Part shown: one piece after another, positions 42,941 to 50,957 of the stretch
How the letters are laid out: every line of letters starts with the position of its first letter
Position numbering within the stretch: position 1 is the stretch's first letter
Origin: CAVYXK01 sp963708245
Lineage (GTDB): Bacteria > Pseudomonadota > Alphaproteobacteria > Acetobacterales > Acetobacteraceae
DNA length: 64,000 bases
Direction of reading: 5' to 3'
Assembly (NCBI GenBank): GCA_963708245.1
Contig: OY970201.1
Location: 5,084,001 to 5,148,000, forward strand
The notes under the pieces: generated by a model
The model's database searches: none
Seen by the model: only the letters and a program-made list of their open reading frames with translations
Told to the model about the DNA's origin: nothing
Translations under genes and position numbers: made by a program

Positions 42941-44539
42941 ATGGCAGAAAGACGCTTGAAGCATTTCGGGTGGGGTCGCGAAGGCGAGGCGATGACCGCC
43001 GAGGAAGAGAGTTTCGTCCTGGACCGCTACCGGCAACTCTTTGGCGTCGGTCAGTTCGAGCAGAACGCTGTTCCGAGGTTGCAGGACCTAGAACTGCGTG
43101 CCCCGCGGATCTCGCCGCCCGCTTCGCTCGCGCCGATCTGCTCGAGCGGTCTTTATGACCGTGCCCAGCATAGTTACGGCAAATCCTATCCTGACGCCGT
43201 TCGCGGCCTCGAGGGTGATTACGCGGTCGCGCCGGACGTGGTGACCTATCCTCGCAACGAATCCGACGTCGTGTCGGTACTGGATTGGGCCGGCAGCATC
43301 GGGGCCGCGGTCATTCCCTTCGGCGGCGGCTCAAGCGTGGTTGGCGGGGTCGAGCATCGTCTCGACGATAGCCGTTACAAGGCCGCAGTCACCGTCGATC
43401 TCGATCGGATGGGACGTGTGCTGGAGATCGATCGCGCTTCGCGCGCCGCCCGGATCGAGGCCGGCGCCTTCGGGCCGGCGCTCGAAGCCCAGCTCAAGCC
43501 GCATGGTGTTACGCTCCGTCATTTCCCGCAGAGCTTCGAATTCTCCACCTTGGGCGGCTGGATCGCGACCCGCAGCGGCGGTCATTTCGCCACGCTCTAC
43601 ACCCATATTGACGATTTCGTCGAAAGCCTTGTCGTCGTGACGCCGCAAGGCCGTATCGAAACGCGGCGGCTGCCCGGATCGGGCGCGGGACCGAGCCCGG
43701 ACCGCTTGTTCATCGGATCGGAAGGCATTCTCGGCATCATCACCGAGGCATGGATGCGGTTGCAGGACAGACCGCGCTTCCGCGCCGGCGGCGCCGTCCG
43801 GTTCAAGGATTTGTTCGCCGCCGCGCGTGCGGTGCAGGCGATCGCGCAGGCCGGGCTGTATCCCGCCAACTGCCGCGTGCTCGATCCGCAGGAGGCGTTC
43901 AACACGGGCGCCGGCGACGGCAATTCCGCCGTCATGGTGCTCGCCTTCGAGTCCGGTGACCATCCGGTCGAGCCGTGGATGAAACGTGCGCTCGAGTGCT
44001 GCGTGGATCACGGCGGCATTGCCGAGACGGCAGAGAGTGCGGATGCGCATCGCGAAGGCGCTGCGGGACGCTGGCGCAATGCCTTTATCCGCATGCCTTA
44101 TGGCCGCGAGCGTATGGTGCCGCGCGCAATCATCAACGACACGTTCGAGACGGCAATCACCTGGGACCGCTTCGAAGCTTTTCATGATTCGGTCAAGGCG
44201 GCGACGGACGCGGCGATAAGGGAGGTGACCGGCCGGCCGGGCCAGGTCACCTGTCGTTTCACCCATGTTTATCCCGATGGACCGGCGCCGTACTTCTCCT
44301 TCCATGCCCTGGGCCGCCATGGCGGTCTGATCGAGCAGTGGCGGCATATCAAAAGCGCGGCGTCCGATAGTCTGATTGCGGCAGGCGGCACAATCACCCA
44401 TCACCATGCAGTCGGCCGCGATCATCGACCCTGGTACGATCGCCAGCGACCGGAGCTCTTTGCGGCTGCGCTGAAAGCAGCGAAGCGCGCGGTGGATCCG
44501 AGCGGTGTGCTCAATCCTGGTGTGCTGATCGATCCCTGA
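42941..44539 (+). CDS. FAD-binding oxidase, alkyldihydroxyacetonephosphate-synthase-like
   Basis: 532 residues. The FAD_binding_4 domain has VTYPRNESDVVSVLDWA, VIPFGGGSSVVGGVE, RAARIEAGAFGPALEAQL and HFPQSFEFSTLGGWIATRSGG. The C-terminal domain has RVLDPQEAF and ITHHHAVGRDHRPWY, the latter typical of alkyl-DHAP synthase and related oxidases; the C-terminus ends KRAVDPSGVLNPGVL. The natural substrate is unknown, and bacterial members are not proven ether-lipid synthases. GGGAGGAAGCG precedes ATG 42941. It is likely co-transcribed with the two LLM genes. Confidence 0.85.
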   Translation: MAERRLKHFGWGREGEAMTAEEESFVLDRYRQLFGVGQFEQNAVPRLQDLELRAPRISPPASLAPICSSGLYDRAQHSYGKSYPDAVRGLEGDYAVAPDVVTYPRNESDVVSVLDWAGSIGAAVIPFGGGSSVVGGVEHRLDDSRYKAAVTVDLDRMGRVLEIDRASRAARIEAGAFGPALEAQLKPHGVTLRHFPQSFEFSTLGGWIATRSGGHFATLYTHIDDFVESLVVVTPQGRIETRRLPGSGAGPSPDRLFIGSEGILGIITEAWMRLQDRPRFRAGGAVRFKDLFAAARAVQAIAQAGLYPANCRVLDPQEAFNTGAGDGNSAVMVLAFESGDHPVEPWMKRALECCVDHGGIAETAESADAHREGAAGRWRNAFIRMPYGRERMVPRAIINDTFETAITWDRFEAFHDSVKAATDAAIREVTGRPGQVTCRFTHVYPDGPAPYFSFHALGRHGGLIEQWRHIKSAASDSLIAAGGTITHHHAVGRDHRPWYDRQRPELFAAALKAAKRAVDPSGVLNPGVLIDP

Positions 44540-44595
44540 CAGGCAGGCTTCGCAACCAGGTGACGTTGCGCGGGGCGTTCGTATATCCCATCGAC

Positions 44596-44614
44596 ATATC
44601 CCTCCGAGGGATAT
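44596..44614. promoter_or_regulatory. Palindromic operator of the vapBC module
   Basis: ATATCCCT-CCG-AGGGATAT, a perfect 8-bp inverted repeat with a 3-bp centre, ending 17 bp before the vapB ATG. An extra half-site ATATCCC lies at 44583-44589. Autoregulation by the antitoxin or toxin complex at such sites is usual for VapBC; here it is inferred. Confidence 0.6.
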
Positions 44615-44631
44615 ATCTACTGGACGTGACC

Positions 44632-44853
44632 ATGACCCGAACCACCCTATTCCAGACCAATAGCTCTCAAGCGGTCCGCTTGCCCAAGGATGTCGCTTTC
44701 CCCGAGGGCGTTCGGGAAGTGTCGATCCTGCGGGACGGCGCGCGTCGAATCATTGTGCCGGCAAACGCCGTTTGGGACGACTTCTTCGATTCTCCCGGCA
44801 TTGAGCTGGGGGAACGAGACCAATCATCGCCCCAGGTGCGCGAGGCGCTGTAG
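44632..44853 (+). CDS. vapB: VapB-type antitoxin (SpoVT/AbrB fold)
   Basis: 73 residues. The AbrB/MazE-like start TTLFQTNSSQAVRLPKDVAFPEGV and VSILRDGARRIIVPA are typical of VapB antitoxins, followed by an acidic Asp/Ser/Glu tail that would wrap the toxin. ATG 44632 lies 17 bp after the operator palindrome. The stop TAG directly abuts the vapC start. Confidence 0.83.
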   Translation: MTRTTLFQTNSSQAVRLPKDVAFPEGVREVSILRDGARRIIVPANAVWDDFFDSPGIELGERDQSSPQVREAL

Positions 44854-45269
44854 TTGCTGCGCTACATGCTCGACACCGATGTTTGCATCCGAGTACTCCG
44901 AGATCGACCTAAATGGCTGCGGGCTCGCTTCAATGCCGAGGCGGACACCCTGTGCATTTCAACATCGCGCTGGCAGAGCTGCTGCACGGCGCCGGAAAGT
45001 CAGCGAAGCCGATCGACAACCGTCACGAGGTCGAACGATTTGCCGCTCGGCTCGACGTTCTGCCGTTCGACGCCGATGCCGCGGCGCATTCTGCCAACAT
45101 CAGGACGACCCTCGAACGACACGGCCGGTTGATCGGTACCTATGACCTGTTGATTGCCGGACATGCGCGAAGCCGTGGCTTGGTAGTCGTCAGGGGCAAT
45201 GTGGCTGAGTTCAGCCGCGTCGACGGTCTTCGCAGCGAAGACTGGCTGGGCAATGCAAGTGCCGGCTGA
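44854..45269 (+). pseudogene. vapC: VapC-type PIN-domain toxin, frameshifted
   Basis: Frame one reads LRYMLDTDVCIRVLRDRP, with the first PIN-domain Asp, up to LCIST. The other frame continues IALAELLHGAGKSA (catalytic Glu), LDVLPFDADAAAHSANIRTTLE, IGTYDLLIAGHARSRGLVVVRGN and EFSRVDGL. Adding one base near 44964 (TCA-ACC-ATC) restores a normal 138-residue site-specific RNase. As written the toxin is inactive. The start is TTG 44854 or ATG 44866. Loss of the toxin while the antitoxin and operator stay intact is a common decay path; sequencing error is the alternative. Confidence 0.75.
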
Positions 45270-45286
45270 GCGAATCCGGCCATGTC

Positions 45287-45958
45287 TTACTTCGGCACCA
45301 GCACTGCGTCCGCCTCCGCCTCCGCGCTCACCGGAATATCCTCCGCCTGTGCGCTGGGCGGCTTCGGAGCGGCTGCGGCCATCGCCATCATCGCGCGCGG
45401 CAGAATCGGCATCGGCTGAGGCGTGGCGATACTGACGCGCTGAAATGAGTCGAAGCGAAGCCCGAGCAGGCCAGCCGCATCCTCGGCTCGCCCGCGAAGC
45501 GCACCCAGCGCCTCGCGCAAAGCCTGATCGCGCGCGGTCCGTGATGCTTCGGGCGAAAGCTGCCAGGACAACTCGCTGGTCGCGAGGCCCTTCTGCTGCA
45601 ACTCGCCGACCAGAGTTAGCAGCGCCGGCCCGTCGTGACTGCGCAGCATCAGGATCTGGCTCGCCTGCCAGCGCTGCGGCTGCGTCGCCTGCCACACAGT
45701 GTATCCCTGCGTTGCCGCGGTCACGCCGGCGACCTGCCGCGCGCGCGCCAACGCCGCCGCCATCACATTGTTGACGACCTGCTGCGTGGCCGCGGCACTC
45801 GCCGCGCTAGCTTCGACGCGTAGTGTAGCGACCAGCTCGTCCGGATGCGCCATCACTGTCTCGGTGTCGGAGAGATGCAAGATGGTGTCCGCCAGCGCCG
45901 GGCCACACGCCGCCAGCATCGCCGCAGCCGCGAGCAAGGTGCTCCGTCGCCACCGCAT
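45287..45958 (-). CDS. SIMPL-domain (DUF541) exported protein
   Basis: 223 residues. The signal peptide has a possible lipobox (LAAAAMLAAC-GPALA), so either a lipoprotein or a cleaved periplasmic protein. The SIMPL/BP26-like domain shows LSDTETVMAHPDELVATLRVEA, VVNNVMAAALARARQV and DQALREALGALRGRAEDAAGLLGL. DUF541 proteins can form channel-like oligomers; the function is unsettled. ATG 45958. It ends 17 bp from the convergent vapC. Confidence 0.8.
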   Translation of the reverse strand: MRWRRSTLLAAAAMLAACGPALADTILHLSDTETVMAHPDELVATLRVEASAASAAATQQVVNNVMAAALARARQVAGVTAATQGYTVWQATQPQRWQASQILMLRSHDGPALLTLVGELQQKGLATSELSWQLSPEASRTARDQALREALGALRGRAEDAAGLLGLRFDSFQRVSIATPQPMPILPRAMMAMAAAAPKPPSAQAEDIPVSAEAEADAVLVPK

Positions 45959-46037
45959 GTGGGTCCCTCGTCCGTTGCCGGCCGCACCCTGCGCGCGGGC
46001 GAGTTGACGAGCAAGCCGGCGGCTGCGAAGGCAACTC

Positions 46038-46946
46038 ATGCCGTTGTGGATACCGATCGCCGTCGCTGCCGCGCTGTTCCAATGCTGGCGTACCGCCATG
46101 CAGCAGAAACTGCGCTATCTCCTGTCGGTCAACGGCGCGGGATTCGTGCGGTTTCTGTATGGCGCGCCGGCGGCGCTGGTGTTCCTGCTGGCAGCGCTCG
46201 CTGCTTCCGGCGCCGATCTGCCGGCGGCTCGTCCAACGACGTTGGCGTTCGCCGCCGCCGGCGGGCTGTGCCAGATCATCGCCACCAACCTGTTGATCAT
46301 GGCCTTCGGCTTTCGCAACTTCGCCGTCGGCACCGCCTATTCCAAGACCGACACGGCGCAGAGCGGGATCGTCGCATTTATTGTGTTGGGCGAGGCGCTG
46401 CGCCCGCTCGCCTGGGCTGGCATCGCCGTCGGCTTAATTGGCGTGACGACGCTGTCACTTGCCGGCCGAGGACTGCGCCTGCGCGCTCTGGCTGCCGCCA
46501 CGGTGCAGCCGGCGGCGCTGTGCGGGCTCGGCGCCGGGTTCTTCTTCGCGCTGACGACTGTGTTGATCAAGTTGGCAACGGGGTCTGTCGCAGCACAGAG
46601 CGTGTTCGTCCGCGCCCTGTTCGTGCTGTTTGTCACCAACGCGCTGCAGACGCTGATGCAGGGCGCCTATCTGGCGTGGCGCGAGCCCGCGGAGCTGCGC
46701 AAGGCGATGACGACGTGGCGGAGCTCGTGCTGGGTGGGTATCCTGTCGGCGTGCGGCTCGGCCGGTTGGTTCACCGGCTTCGCCATGGCGGATGTCGCGC
46801 TGGTGCGCGCGGTCGGCCAAGTGGAGGTAATCTTCACTCTGTTGTTCAGCCGCTTCTATCTGAAAGAGCAGTTGAAGCACCGCGACGTAGCTGGGTTGCT
46901 GCTGGTGGTGGCCGGCGTGCTGCTGATCGTTATCAGCAGTCGGTAA
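46038..46946 (+). CDS. EamA/DMT-family transporter
   Basis: 302 residues with ten hydrophobic spans in two EamA repeats. Examples are PLWIPIAVAAALFQCW, GTAYSKTDTAQSGIVAFIVLGEAL and VRAVGQVEVIFTLLFSRFYLKEQLK, the second ending at the typical LKHRDVAGLLLVVAGVLLIV. It is probably a metabolite exporter; the substrate is unknown. ATG 46038. It is divergent from the SIMPL gene (79 bp). Confidence 0.85.
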   Translation: MPLWIPIAVAAALFQCWRTAMQQKLRYLLSVNGAGFVRFLYGAPAALVFLLAALAASGADLPAARPTTLAFAAAGGLCQIIATNLLIMAFGFRNFAVGTAYSKTDTAQSGIVAFIVLGEALRPLAWAGIAVGLIGVTTLSLAGRGLRLRALAAATVQPAALCGLGAGFFFALTTVLIKLATGSVAAQSVFVRALFVLFVTNALQTLMQGAYLAWREPAELRKAMTTWRSSCWVGILSACGSAGWFTGFAMADVALVRAVGQVEVIFTLLFSRFYLKEQLKHRDVAGLLLVVAGVLLIVISSR

Positions 46947-46974
46947 CCCTCACCAGTAGCCGCGTACCCGAAAA

Positions 46975-48048
46975 TTACGGCGTGATCGCGACCTTGAGCA
47001 CACCGTCACGCTGGTGGCCGAACAGATCGTAGGCAGCCTCGATGTCGTCCAGCTTGAAGCGATGCGTCACCATCGGCTTGAGGTCCACCCGGCCGGAACG
47101 GATCACCTCGATGAGCCGCCGCATGCGCTCCTTGCCGCCGGGACAGAGCGTGGTGACGATCTTATGGTCGCCCAACCCGGCGGCAAACGGACCAAGCGGG
47201 ATGCGTAGATCCGTGGAATAGACGCCGAGGCTGGAAAGCGTGCCACCGGGACGGATCACCCGTAGCGCCGCCTCGAATGTCGCCTGGGTGCCCAGTGCCT
47301 CGATCGCGACATCAACGCCTCGCCCGTCAGTTAGCGCCATGATCTGCTCGACCGGATCGCCATCATGGATATTCACCGAGATGTCGGCACCGAAACGACG
47401 CGATACCTCCAGCCGGGCGGCGATACCATCGACACCGATCACAGTGGTTGCGCCCGAGAGTTTCGCACCAGCCGTGGCGCACAGGCCGATCGGCCCCTGC
47501 GCAAACACGGCGACCGTATCGCCTATGCGGATGGCGCCGCTCTCGGCGCCGGCGAAGCCGGTCGACATAATGTCCGGGCACATCAGCACCTGCTCGTCGG
47601 TCAGCTCATCCGGCACCACGCAGAGATTGGCCATCGCGTCTGGCACCAGCACGTAGTCGGCTTGACAACCGTCGAGGGTATTACCGAAACGCCAGCCGCC
47701 GATCGCTTTCCAGCCATGCGGGGTACCAAAACCGTCCTGGCTGCACACGCCGCACAGGCAGGCGTTGGAGGTGCCACTCGGCGTAATCGCGCCGGCAATA
47801 ACCCTCTGGCCTTCCCGGAAGCCCTGCACCGCCGTGCCAAGCTTGGCGATCACGCCGACCGGCTCATGTCCGACCGTCAGGCCTTTTGCGACCGGGTATT
47901 CGCCTTTCAGAATGTGCACATCAGTGCCACAGATCGTGGTGGTGGTGATCTTCAACACCGCATCCAGCGGGCCGGGATCAGGGATCGGCTTCTCGTCCAG
48001 CACGATGCGGCCGGGCTCGACGAAAATGGCGGCTCTCATTTTTCGCAT
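46975..48048 (-). CDS. Zinc-dependent alcohol dehydrogenase family
   Basis: 357 residues. The catalytic zinc is held by Cys40 (TICGTDVH) and His61-Glu62 (VGHEPVG). The structural zinc lobe is incomplete (C97, C99, C102). The Rossmann fold carries AVFAQGPIGLCATAGAKL and VIGVDG. The pattern is close to the secondary-alcohol dehydrogenase/threonine dehydrogenase group. GGGGAAAG lies 7 nt before ATG 48048. A consensus FNR box is centred 65 bp upstream, so expression at low oxygen is expected. It is convergent with EamA. Confidence 0.88.
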   Translation of the reverse strand: MRKMRAAIFVEPGRIVLDEKPIPDPGPLDAVLKITTTTICGTDVHILKGEYPVAKGLTVGHEPVGVIAKLGTAVQGFREGQRVIAGAITPSGTSNACLCGVCSQDGFGTPHGWKAIGGWRFGNTLDGCQADYVLVPDAMANLCVVPDELTDEQVLMCPDIMSTGFAGAESGAIRIGDTVAVFAQGPIGLCATAGAKLSGATTVIGVDGIAARLEVSRRFGADISVNIHDGDPVEQIMALTDGRGVDVAIEALGTQATFEAALRVIRPGGTLSSLGVYSTDLRIPLGPFAAGLGDHKIVTTLCPGGKERMRRLIEVIRSGRVDLKPMVTHRFKLDDIEAAYDLFGHQRDGVLKVAITP

Positions 48049-48105
48049 GGCGATCTTTCCCCTGAGGCGGGGAGGTGCTCTAGGCGTCAGCCTCGCCGTG
48101 CGACA

Positions 48106-48119
48106 TTGACGCAGATCAA
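48106..48119 (-). promoter_or_regulatory. FNR/Anr-type box TTGAC-N4-ATCAA
   Basis: TTGAC-GCAG-ATCAA is an almost perfect match to the FnrL/Anr consensus TTGAT-N4-ATCAA. If it acts at -41.5, initiation would fall near 48071, about 23 nt before the dehydrogenase ATG and its ribosome-binding site, which is good geometry for a class II activator. The nearest gene on the other side ends at 48180 and is not served by it. Confidence 0.65.
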
Positions 48120-48179
48120 GTCGGGTACCAGGCGGACAGCCAGCGAACGCGTCGAAGAGTCAATCTCGCTGCGGCCAGG

Positions 48180-48779
48180 TCAGCTTAGTACCGCGAAATG
48201 CGCCTCGGTCGGCCGGCATGCTCGGCCGTTGATCGGTACGAAATCCTGCGGACAGGCCGAGAACGCGATCACCAGATCCATCTCCGCGCGCAACGCGACG
48301 TAGGAACCGGGAGTGGAGACCGGCGGCTCGAAGGACAGCGCCCCCTCCCCGGTCCAGGGGATGTTCATGAACAGGTTGAGCGGGCTCGGCGTCTCCGACG
48401 GAACCAGCTCCAGCTCCGCCAACCCCTGCGCCAGATTGTCGGTGCAGTTGTCGTGGCGCCCGACAACGCCGAGCTGTTCGTAGCGATAGCGATCGCAAGC
48501 GGCCAACAGCGTGTCGTGAATGCCGCCGGACGTATCCTCGGTCAGCGTCAAGATCGGCCGGCGATGATTGGTCAGCAACGTGTCGCCGACGCGCGGGATC
48601 AGGCGGCGGATGCCGGACCGGCTGTGCTCCATCGACATGAACTCAGTCAGGTCTTGGCGGTTGAAGGCCCAGGTATCGACAACCTGCTCGCCATGCGTGT
48701 TGACGACGCGCACGGTCTGGCCGGCGGAGACGAAGGCCGCCTTGCCACGCCGTGCCGGGATAGTAATGAGATCGGACAT
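48180..48779 (-). CDS. DUF1989 (urea carboxylase-associated family) protein
   Basis: 199 residues. It carries ITIPARRGKAAFVSAGQTVRVVNTHGEQVVDTWAFN, FMSMEHSRSGI, LIPRVGDTLLTNHRRPIL, HDTLLAACDRYRYEQLGV and NLFMNIPWT (in part). DUF1989 proteins accompany urea-carboxylase/guanidine and aminomethyl-transferase systems; no carboxylase is present here. It lies 10 bp downstream of an amidohydrolase and 25 bp from an aspartoacylase-like gene further upstream, all on the minus strand, so a small amide-degrading pathway is plausible. Confidence 0.85.
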   Translation of the reverse strand: MSDLITIPARRGKAAFVSAGQTVRVVNTHGEQVVDTWAFNRQDLTEFMSMEHSRSGIRRLIPRVGDTLLTNHRRPILTLTEDTSGGIHDTLLAACDRYRYEQLGVVGRHDNCTDNLAQGLAELELVPSETPSPLNLFMNIPWTGEGALSFEPPVSTPGSYVALRAEMDLVIAFSACPQDFVPINGRACRPTEAHFAVLS

Positions 48780-48789
48780 CTTCCCCCCT

Positions 48790-49785
48790 TCAGCTTGGCA
48801 GTTTCAACAGTCGGTCGGCATTCCTATGCGCGATCTTCTCCCAATTCGCCGGCGACACCGGCAACTGGTCCAGAAAAGCCCGCGCACGAGCATTGGGCGC
48901 AAACGGATGATCGACCGAGAACAGGATCCGGTCGGCCCCGAACGTGAGCAGCGTCGCCAGGAACGGCGGCAGGGTGAAGAACCCGCTGGTGGTGATCCAG
49001 ACCTGCTCCAGGATCGTCTCGCTCACGCTACGTTGCAGGTGTTTCGACGCCTCGGTCCCGAGCGTCTGCTCGCAGCGGGCGAGCATGAACGGCAGCGCCT
49101 CGCCCATATGACCGACGATAAGCTTCAACTGTGGATGCCGGTCGAGCGTGCCGGACAACACCAGCCGCAGCACGTGCACTGCCGTTTCGATGTGCCAACC
49201 CCACGCGGCGGTTGACAGGATATAGCCGAGAGCTCCGGGCAGCCCATCGTAATAGGCTGCACGCACGGACTTAGGCGGAATGCCGGGATGGAGATAGAGC
49301 GGCACGTCCAGGGCCTCGGCCCGCGCCAGGATCGGATCGAACGTGGGGTCGTCAAGGAAACGCCCGTCGGTTACGCCATTGATCAGCGCGCCGTGGAAGC
49401 CGAGCCGAGTGATCCCGCGCTCCAGCTCGTCGGCGGCGGCCGCAGGCGCAGCCATCGGCAAATGCGCGAAGCCACGATAGCGGTCGGGATGTCCCGCCAC
49501 AGTGCGGGCGAGCGCATCGTTGTAGTCGCGCGCCAGCGCGATGCCCGCTTCGCCCGCAAGGAGGTCCGCGCCCGGCCCCGATACCGACAGCACCTGCACC
49601 GTGATCCCCGCCGCATCCATGTCGGCAAGCCGCGGCGAGCCGAGCTCCTGCAAGTCCGCCCGCTTGCGTCCCGGTCCCCAAGGCGCGTCCGGCGGGGGGA
49701 ATCCGCGCTGCGCGATTGCGTCACGGTCGATACGGCCGACCAGGTCGGGAAGTGCAAAATGTTCTTCCAAAGCGACGATACGCAT
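48790..49785 (-). CDS. Amidohydrolase family protein (gamma-resorcylate decarboxylase-like)
   Basis: 331 residues. The amidohydrolase-2 barrel begins IVALEEHFALPDLVG (E-x-H metal motif), then LGSPRLADMDAAGITVQVLS, LYLHPGIPP, LIVGHMGEALPF and RILFSVDHPFAPN (metal Asp). This matches the metal-dependent decarboxylase/hydrolase clade. ATG 49785. It is in the middle of a three-gene cluster with the DUF1989 and aspartoacylase-like genes; spacing to both is 20 bp or less. Confidence 0.87.
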   Translation of the reverse strand: MRIVALEEHFALPDLVGRIDRDAIAQRGFPPPDAPWGPGRKRADLQELGSPRLADMDAAGITVQVLSVSGPGADLLAGEAGIALARDYNDALARTVAGHPDRYRGFAHLPMAAPAAAADELERGITRLGFHGALINGVTDGRFLDDPTFDPILARAEALDVPLYLHPGIPPKSVRAAYYDGLPGALGYILSTAAWGWHIETAVHVLRLVLSGTLDRHPQLKLIVGHMGEALPFMLARCEQTLGTEASKHLQRSVSETILEQVWITTSGFFTLPPFLATLLTFGADRILFSVDHPFAPNARARAFLDQLPVSPANWEKIAHRNADRLLKLPS

Positions 49786-49804
49786 GCCGGCTCTCCCGAC
49801 TAAC

Positions 49805-50821
49805 TCAGAAATTGGCAGGGGTGCCTAGGTGAAACAAACAGTCGCCGCGTGCGGTACGGCCGGGGATCCGCTTGCACAGCACGATGCCGTCGCGCTGGAA
49901 CCGCACTTCGGCGGGCGGCGCCCAGGGCGTTTCGGGGAAGTGGATGCGCCCCGCAACCTGCCCTTCGTGCACGGATTGACCGAGCTCCACCGCCGGTTCG
50001 AACACACCCGGCTCCGGCGTATAGGTGTAATAATCGGGTCCACCCACTTCCAGGAAACGCGTCGGCTCGGGCGCGGCGATGCGTTCGCTCTCGGGCAGAA
50101 TCCCGACATGCACGAGCAAATTCCTGATTCCCCGCTCGGCGACGCGGAGCGCGGCTGGCGTGACCGTGCCCGACCCGCCGAGTTCGGTCCCCATCGCGAC
50201 CACGCCCTTGCGCGCCGCTCCGCCCGAGGCGGTCGCAGTCCCGCCCGGTCCGGATCGCGTGACATATGCGTCCGGTGCGGCGAAGGCCTTCAGCGCTGCC
50301 ATCTGGCGTCGTTGCCGCTCTGCATCGCCCCCGAGCTGAACCAGGGCCGATGGCAGATACATCAGCGACGAGCCGCCGGAATGCAGGTCCGCCATGATGT
50401 CGGCCATCGGGATCAGCTCGTTCTCGATATACCACGCGATCTGCTGCGTCACCGTGCCGTCGGTATCGCCGGGAAACACCCGATTGAGGTTGAACTCGTC
50501 GATCGGGGACACGCGCCAGCCCGCCATCGCTGCGGGGAAATTCGCTGCCGGCAGCAGGATCACGCGGCCGCTGATCTTCTCCGGCGTCAGCCATTTCGCC
50601 AGATTGCAGAGCGCCACCTGGCCTTCGTACTCGTCGCCATGGTTGCCAGACATGAAGAAAGCGGTCGGGCCGCTTCCGTTGCGAATGACCACGATCGGGA
50701 TCGGGATGAAGCCATAGGCCGAGGCATGCGTGGAGTGGAATAGGCGCAGGAAGCCGTGTTGCGTGCCGTTCTTCTCGAAATCGACCTCGGGGACGATGCG
50801 CGTGCGGCGCGGTTCAGGCAT
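49805..50821 (-). CDS. Succinylglutamate desuccinylase / aspartoacylase family protein
   Basis: 338 residues. The zinc carboxypeptidase-like site is FFMSGNHGDEYEGQVAL (His and Glu), NRVFPGDTDGTVTQQIA and ADLHSGGSSLMYLP (His), with MGTELGGSGTV as the general-base region. Members remove acyl groups from N-acylated amino acids, including N-acetyl-diaminobutyrate in ectoine breakdown. The C-terminal half has a biotinyl-lipoyl-like beta domain (GVFEPAVELGQSVHEGQVAGRIH). ATG 50821 is favoured over earlier in-frame codons. It is the first gene of the cluster with the amidohydrolase and DUF1989 genes. Confidence 0.85.
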   Translation of the reverse strand: MPEPRRTRIVPEVDFEKNGTQHGFLRLFHSTHASAYGFIPIPIVVIRNGSGPTAFFMSGNHGDEYEGQVALCNLAKWLTPEKISGRVILLPAANFPAAMAGWRVSPIDEFNLNRVFPGDTDGTVTQQIAWYIENELIPMADIMADLHSGGSSLMYLPSALVQLGGDAERQRRQMAALKAFAAPDAYVTRSGPGGTATASGGAARKGVVAMGTELGGSGTVTPAALRVAERGIRNLLVHVGILPESERIAAPEPTRFLEVGGPDYYTYTPEPGVFEPAVELGQSVHEGQVAGRIHFPETPWAPPAEVRFQRDGIVLCKRIPGRTARGDCLFHLGTPANF

Positions 50822-50957
50822 GGGCAGGCGTTTCCTTCTGCGGCCACAAGGGCACCATGCATCCCGCACGGTTGCAAGGCCTGGGACGCGGAAACCCGTT
50901 CCCCGCCGCGCCGCCGGTGTTTAACATGGCGGAAACACGGGCTGGGAACCACAATCG

